Source: Prevotella sp. UBA4339 (GTDB lineage: Bacteria; Bacteroidota; Bacteroidia; Bacteroidales; Bacteroidaceae). Taken from it: 11,480 bases of DNA. This document shows, piece by piece, positions 8,577-11,480 of this stretch. The notes under the pieces are model-generated. The model saw nothing but the letters and a program-made list of their open reading frames with translations. It ran no database searches and was not told where the DNA came from. The stretch spans positions 1 through 11,480 of the forward strand of contig DGTJ01000111.1 in NCBI GenBank assembly GCA_002393725.1, given 5' to 3'. Within the stretch, counting starts at the first letter, position 1. Each line of letters begins with the position of its first letter. Both the position numbers and the translations under genes were made by a program.

Positions 8577-10370
8577 TCATGCAAAATTTAAGAGTTTACT
8601 ATACAGACCGTCCGTCTGCCGCAACTCGTCATGGGTGCCGTGCTGGGTGATGCGCCCATGCTCTATCACATAGATCTGGTCACACTGGGCAATGGTCTCC
8701 AGTCGGTGGGCTATCATGATGAGCGTGGTGCCCATGCCGTAGAGGTGCTCCATCACTCTGGCCTCCGTCTTGGGGTCGAGTGCTGAGGTGCCCTCGTCCA
8801 TGAGCACGATGGTAGGCTCCTTGGCCAGTGCGGTGGCTATCTCGATGCGCTGCCGCTGCCCGCCGCTGAAGTTCTTGCCGCGCTCTGCTACGGTGCCCTG
8901 ATAGGCTCCAGGACGTTCCATAATCTCATGGTGTATCTGAGCGTCGTAGCAGGCCAGCATCATGGAAAAGTCCTCTATCGACTCGTCCCACATCTTCACG
9001 TTGTCGGCAATGGTTCCCTCGAAGAGCGTCACGTCCTGGTTGATTACCGAGACGGAGTTGACGAAGGTCATGCGGTCGGTATCCCTGCGCGGCTTGCCGT
9101 CGAAGAGCACCTCGCCCTCCCAGGGTTCATAGAGGCCGGACACGAGGCTCAGCATGGTGCTCTTGCCACAGCCAGAGGGGCCTACCAGGGCGATGCGCTC
9201 GCCAGCCTTGATTGTCAGCGAGAAATGGCTGATGATGGGGGGCAGGCTGCGGTCGTAGCCGAAGGTGACGTCGCGTAGTTCTATCTCTCCTGCCAGTTTG
9301 GCCACTTCGGGCAGGTCGTCGCCCGCTGGCAGGCGCAGGTCTGGACTCGCCTGGCCACAGTCGTCCACCTCCTTGATGCGCTGGATGGACGAGCTGAGCC
9401 GGAAGAAGGTCTGTATGCTGGATATGGTTCTGTTGATGGGATAGATGGTCTCGTTGATAAATCCCTGCGAGGCCAGCAGCATGCCCGGCGTCAGTTCGCC
9501 CTGCAGGATGAGCCACGTGCCCAGACATATAATGATGCCGTTGGTCAGCTGCAGCACCATTTCCGGCACGGCACTGATATATATAGAGGTACTGACGGTG
9601 GTCACGCGGGCATTCAAGGCCTGTGCGTAGGCCTTTTCCCACTGTGCGAAGAAATGGCGCTCGCCACCCAGCGACTTGATGGTCTCCAGATTGCTCATGC
9701 CTGTCATCGTGACGTTCTGCAGCCGTGCATCGGTCACTTCCTGTTTCATGGCGATTTTCTTCTGGATACTAGTTGTGGTACGCATCACGAAAACGAGCAA
9801 CAGGATGGAGAAAATCTCCAACAGTCCCAGTTTCCAGTTGAAGAGCATGACAAAGTAGCAACTGACGACTGGCAAAATGGTGATACTCAATATCGGCAGA
9901 GAGTAGTCCATCAGCTTGCTGGTTTTCGAGATGGTGGCATAGCGGGCCACCAGTTCGCCTGGCGAGAACTGGGTGAGGCGGGTCATCGGCAACCGTAGCA
10001 CCGTCCACAGATAATTGGCCGAAGTGGTGAGGTTAATCCTGGCCTGACTCTTACGGCGTAATACAGAGAACGCCAACCACATCAGCAGTTCAACGACGAA
10101 AAGCAGGACGTAAAGCGTCAACAATGGGCCGAACCACTCAGGATTCTTCCGCGTGATGATATTGTCGGTATATACCTGCTGGAACAGTGGCGGAAACAGG
10201 CTGATGACGGAGTCGATGGCCGTGAGTATCGTGCCGTTGATGGCAAATATCAAGTTGCCCTTCAGGAAGTAGCTGAAGGCTGCTCGCATCGACATCCCCG
10301 CTTTTCTGGTACGCTGTTGCCTCTTCCGCAATTTATCAGGCTTACTGAATTCTCTTTTCTCCATTGTCAT
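8577..10370 (-). CDS. ABC exporter subunit, NHLM ABC1-like but lacking the C39 peptidase domain
   Basis: Fused membrane and ATPase subunit, expected to pair with the ABC protein encoded next. The 597-residue product starts with a short basic tail (KPDKLRKRQQRTRK) and goes straight into transmembrane helices at about residue 30, so the cysteine peptidase normally found at the front of NHLM ABC1 proteins (TIGR03796) is absent. The membrane domain covers about 30-330 and contains FSPGELVARY and NLETIKSLGGE, typical of bacteriocin-type exporters. The nucleotide-binding domain appears fully active: Walker A GPSGCGKST (397-405), Q-loop Gln 445, signature FSGGQ (501-505), Walker B IVLMDE (521-526), SALD (529-532), H-loop His 555. 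Its ATG overlaps the TGA of the HlyD gene in an ATGA junction, which fixes the start. It could alternatively be a general type I exporter; the neighbours favour the NHLM assignment. Confidence 0.87.
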   Translation of the reverse strand: MTMEKREFSKPDKLRKRQQRTRKAGMSMRAAFSYFLKGNLIFAINGTILTAIDSVISLFPPLFQQVYTDNIITRKNPEWFGPLLTLYVLLFVVELLMWLAFSVLRRKSQARINLTTSANYLWTVLRLPMTRLTQFSPGELVARYATISKTSKLMDYSLPILSITILPVVSCYFVMLFNWKLGLLEIFSILLLVFVMRTTTSIQKKIAMKQEVTDARLQNVTMTGMSNLETIKSLGGERHFFAQWEKAYAQALNARVTTVSTSIYISAVPEMVLQLTNGIIICLGTWLILQGELTPGMLLASQGFINETIYPINRTISSIQTFFRLSSSIQRIKEVDDCGQASPDLRLPAGDDLPEVAKLAGEIELRDVTFGYDRSLPPIISHFSLTIKAGERIALVGPSGCGKSTMLSLVSGLYEPWEGEVLFDGKPRRDTDRMTFVNSVSVINQDVTLFEGTIADNVKMWDESIEDFSMMLACYDAQIHHEIMERPGAYQGTVAERGKNFSGGQRQRIEIATALAKEPTIVLMDEGTSALDPKTEARVMEHLYGMGTTLIMIAHRLETIAQCDQIYVIEHGRITQHGTHDELRQTDGLYSKLLNFA

Positions 10371-11221
10371 TCAAGCTTCAACTTCATGTTGCGGAATCGT
10401 GTCCGGGATGCTTCAAACAGATACTGGAACATGCTGCGGCGGCGCGTCTCTGTGAGCACCGAGCAATATGTGCCAATGCCCATGCTCACATTCTCCGGCT
10501 CACCGAACGACCAGTCGTAGCATGTGGAGTCGCCAGGGGCGCGCTGCAGGTCGATTAGCACTTCATATACAGCTTTATTCCCCTCGCCCAGAAAGCGCTG
10601 AGCCAAGACGTCTGACTTCAGCTTCTGGCGCACATCATTGGCATTAGCAGGATAGCGTACCACCTGACTGATACGTCCTCGCACATAGCCTATCTCGTCG
10701 CGTTTCTCGTCAGCAGGCCACACCTGTGCCTCCATGCCTATACGCAGATCTCGCTGAGCCTCATTGTCTGCGTATGCAATAAGTCGCGTAAACTGATGCT
10801 GATAGTGAGTGTCATTGCCGTCAACAACGCTGACTATAGGGTCGAAAGCCTCGAACGGCTCATTGTCGGACTTCGTATATATCACAAGTCCATTGACCGT
10901 GCTGGTAAGATAACTATGGCTGTCGCCTATGGATACCATAGCTATCGTCTGCCCCTGATGTACACTGTCGCCATTATGTACCAACATTGTGCGCACGATG
11001 CCATTGTTGGGCAGCGTGACATCGGTTGTGCCCTGCACCGGGAACACCACACCTGAATAATATGCTTTGTCGCTCACACTACCCAGCACTCCCCAAACAA
11101 TGAATGCAACCAACAGCAATAGCACAGCCGTGGCGAGCAGGTAGGTGGGAATGTATGTCACGCGCAGATAGTCGGATATCTGTTCGGGAGATTGTAGTTC
11201 TTTCTCTGAATCTCTATTCAT
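10367..11221 (-). CDS. NHLM-type HlyD-like secretion protein, short, without alpha hairpin
   Basis: Inner-membrane anchored adaptor, first gene of the five-gene export operon. The 284-residue product has a cytoplasmic N-terminus with LQSPEQISDYLRVT, a motif I recognise from NHLM HlyD proteins (TIGR03794), then one transmembrane helix (about 26-47) and a periplasmic part. A lipoyl half-motif (GIVRTMLVHNGDSVHQGQTI, 74-93) is followed after about ten residues by the second half (SYLTSTVNGLVIYTKSDN, 103-120). The coiled-coil hairpin that usually separates these halves is therefore missing. A beta-barrel-like region follows (RIGMEAQVWPADEKRDEIGY, 160-179), then a C-terminal segment ending in basic residues. 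The ATG at 11221 follows an A-rich leader, as common in Bacteroidetes. The stop overlaps the first ABC gene by 4 bases. It probably couples the ABC pair to the lipoprotein adaptor and TolC. Confidence 0.87.
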   Translation of the reverse strand: MNRDSEKELQSPEQISDYLRVTYIPTYLLATAVLLLLVAFIVWGVLGSVSDKAYYSGVVFPVQGTTDVTLPNNGIVRTMLVHNGDSVHQGQTIAMVSIGDSHSYLTSTVNGLVIYTKSDNEPFEAFDPIVSVVDGNDTHYQHQFTRLIAYADNEAQRDLRIGMEAQVWPADEKRDEIGYVRGRISQVVRYPANANDVRQKLKSDVLAQRFLGEGNKAVYEVLIDLQRAPGDSTCYDWSFGEPENVSMGIGTYCSVLTETRRRSMFQYLFEASRTRFRNMKLKLE

Positions 11222-11255
11222 AAAAAGTTGTTTTTTGTAATTTGACTCTCAATTG

Positions 11256-11288
11256 CAAAGATAAGCAAAATATCAATGACATTGCAAA
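11256..11288 (-). promoter_or_regulatory. Candidate Bacteroidetes promoter for the five-gene export operon
   Basis: On the minus strand TTTG (11288-11285), a 21-base spacer and TATCTTTG (11263-11256) match the Bacteroidetes consensus TTTG, about 19-21 bases, TAnnTTTG. Transcription would begin around 11250, leaving a short A-rich leader of about 30 bases before the HlyD ATG at 11221. Position and orientation suit the operon well. Confidence 0.6.
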
Positions 11289-11292
11289 GGTA
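11285..11292 (-). promoter_or_regulatory. Second candidate -7 box (TACCTTTG) upstream
   Basis: On the minus strand TACCTTTG fits the -7 consensus very well, but I find no TTTG at the expected distance upstream. It overlaps the -33 element of the promoter just downstream, so the two could not be occupied at once. The sequence CTTTGCAAT occurs in both boxes. Confidence 0.45.
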
Positions 11293-11480
11293 CAAAAAAA
11301 ATCTGAGAAAATCACTGCTTTTGGCGGAATTTTTTTCGTTTTGGACAAATTCGACTCTATTCTATCCTCTGTGATAGACTCACACCTCCCGAATCGCCTG
11401 CCAAATCAATCCGATCAAGGGGACAGGTCATTGATCTCTTATTTTGAAAGGAGAAGGGAATTTGGAGTTAGAGCGACTTC
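11293..11480. other. Region upstream of the operon without a convincing gene
   Basis: This stretch to the right edge is A/T-rich near the promoter and mixed further out. It holds two weak inverted repeats: TCTATC/GATAGA at 11361-11378 with a 6-base loop, and GATCAA/TTGATC at 11413-11436 with a 12-base loop. A 24-codon minus-strand ORF (11357-11431) is discussed as a finding. No tRNA or conserved RNA is recognisable. Confidence 0.5.

Noticed and set aside
11361..11378. Inverted repeat TCTATC/GATAGA as an operator
   Set aside because: A 6-base stem with a 6-base loop is expected by chance at this length; there is no regulator gene nearby and no second copy at the promoter.
11413..11436. Inverted repeat GATCAA/TTGATC as a terminator
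   Set aside because: The stem is only 6 base pairs with a 12-base loop and no clear T run follows, so it is not convincing.
11439..11480. Possible 3' end of another minus-strand gene at the right edge
   Set aside because: One frame is open for 13 codons up to a TAA, but this is too short to tell from chance and the peptide is not recognisable.

Overview
The window looks like Bacteroidales DNA, probably Prevotella or Bacteroides related. The evidence is promoter -7 boxes of the TAnnTTTG type, lipoprotein adaptors, A/T-rich leaders without a clear Shine-Dalgarno, and efflux proteins of the Bacteroidetes type. This placement is an inference from sequence style, not a database result. All seven genes I can support lie on the minus strand, so transcription runs from right to left.

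Right end (about 11222-11480): a non-coding leader with one or two Bacteroidetes-type promoters and one very small doubtful ORF. Then comes a tightly packed five-gene operon (11221 down to 4173). It encodes an inner-membrane HlyD-type protein, two ABC transporter subunits, a TolC-type outer-membrane channel and a lipoprotein membrane-fusion protein. The genes overlap by 4 to 11 bases or are 1 base apart. The HlyD protein and the two ABC proteins match the three-component exporter named for NHLM/NHLP peptide natural products (families TIGR03794, TIGR03796 and TIGR03797, recalled from family knowledge).

Two things make this exporter unusual. The first ABC subunit lacks the N-terminal C39 leader peptidase that its family normally carries. 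The HlyD protein lacks the alpha-helical hairpin that normally reaches TolC: its two lipoyl half-motifs are almost directly joined. The operon instead supplies a second, lipoprotein adaptor that does have a hairpin, plus its own TolC. I infer a split-adaptor, peptidase-free secretion machine spanning both membranes. No convincing substrate or maturation enzyme is in the window.

Left part (about 4172 down to 1): a 200-base A/T-rich spacer with a candidate promoter, then an RND efflux operon of a lipoprotein adaptor (MexA/AcrA type) and an inner-membrane pump (AcrB/MexB type, HAE1 family). The pump runs off the left edge without its last transmembrane helices. No outer-membrane channel for this pump is visible in the window.
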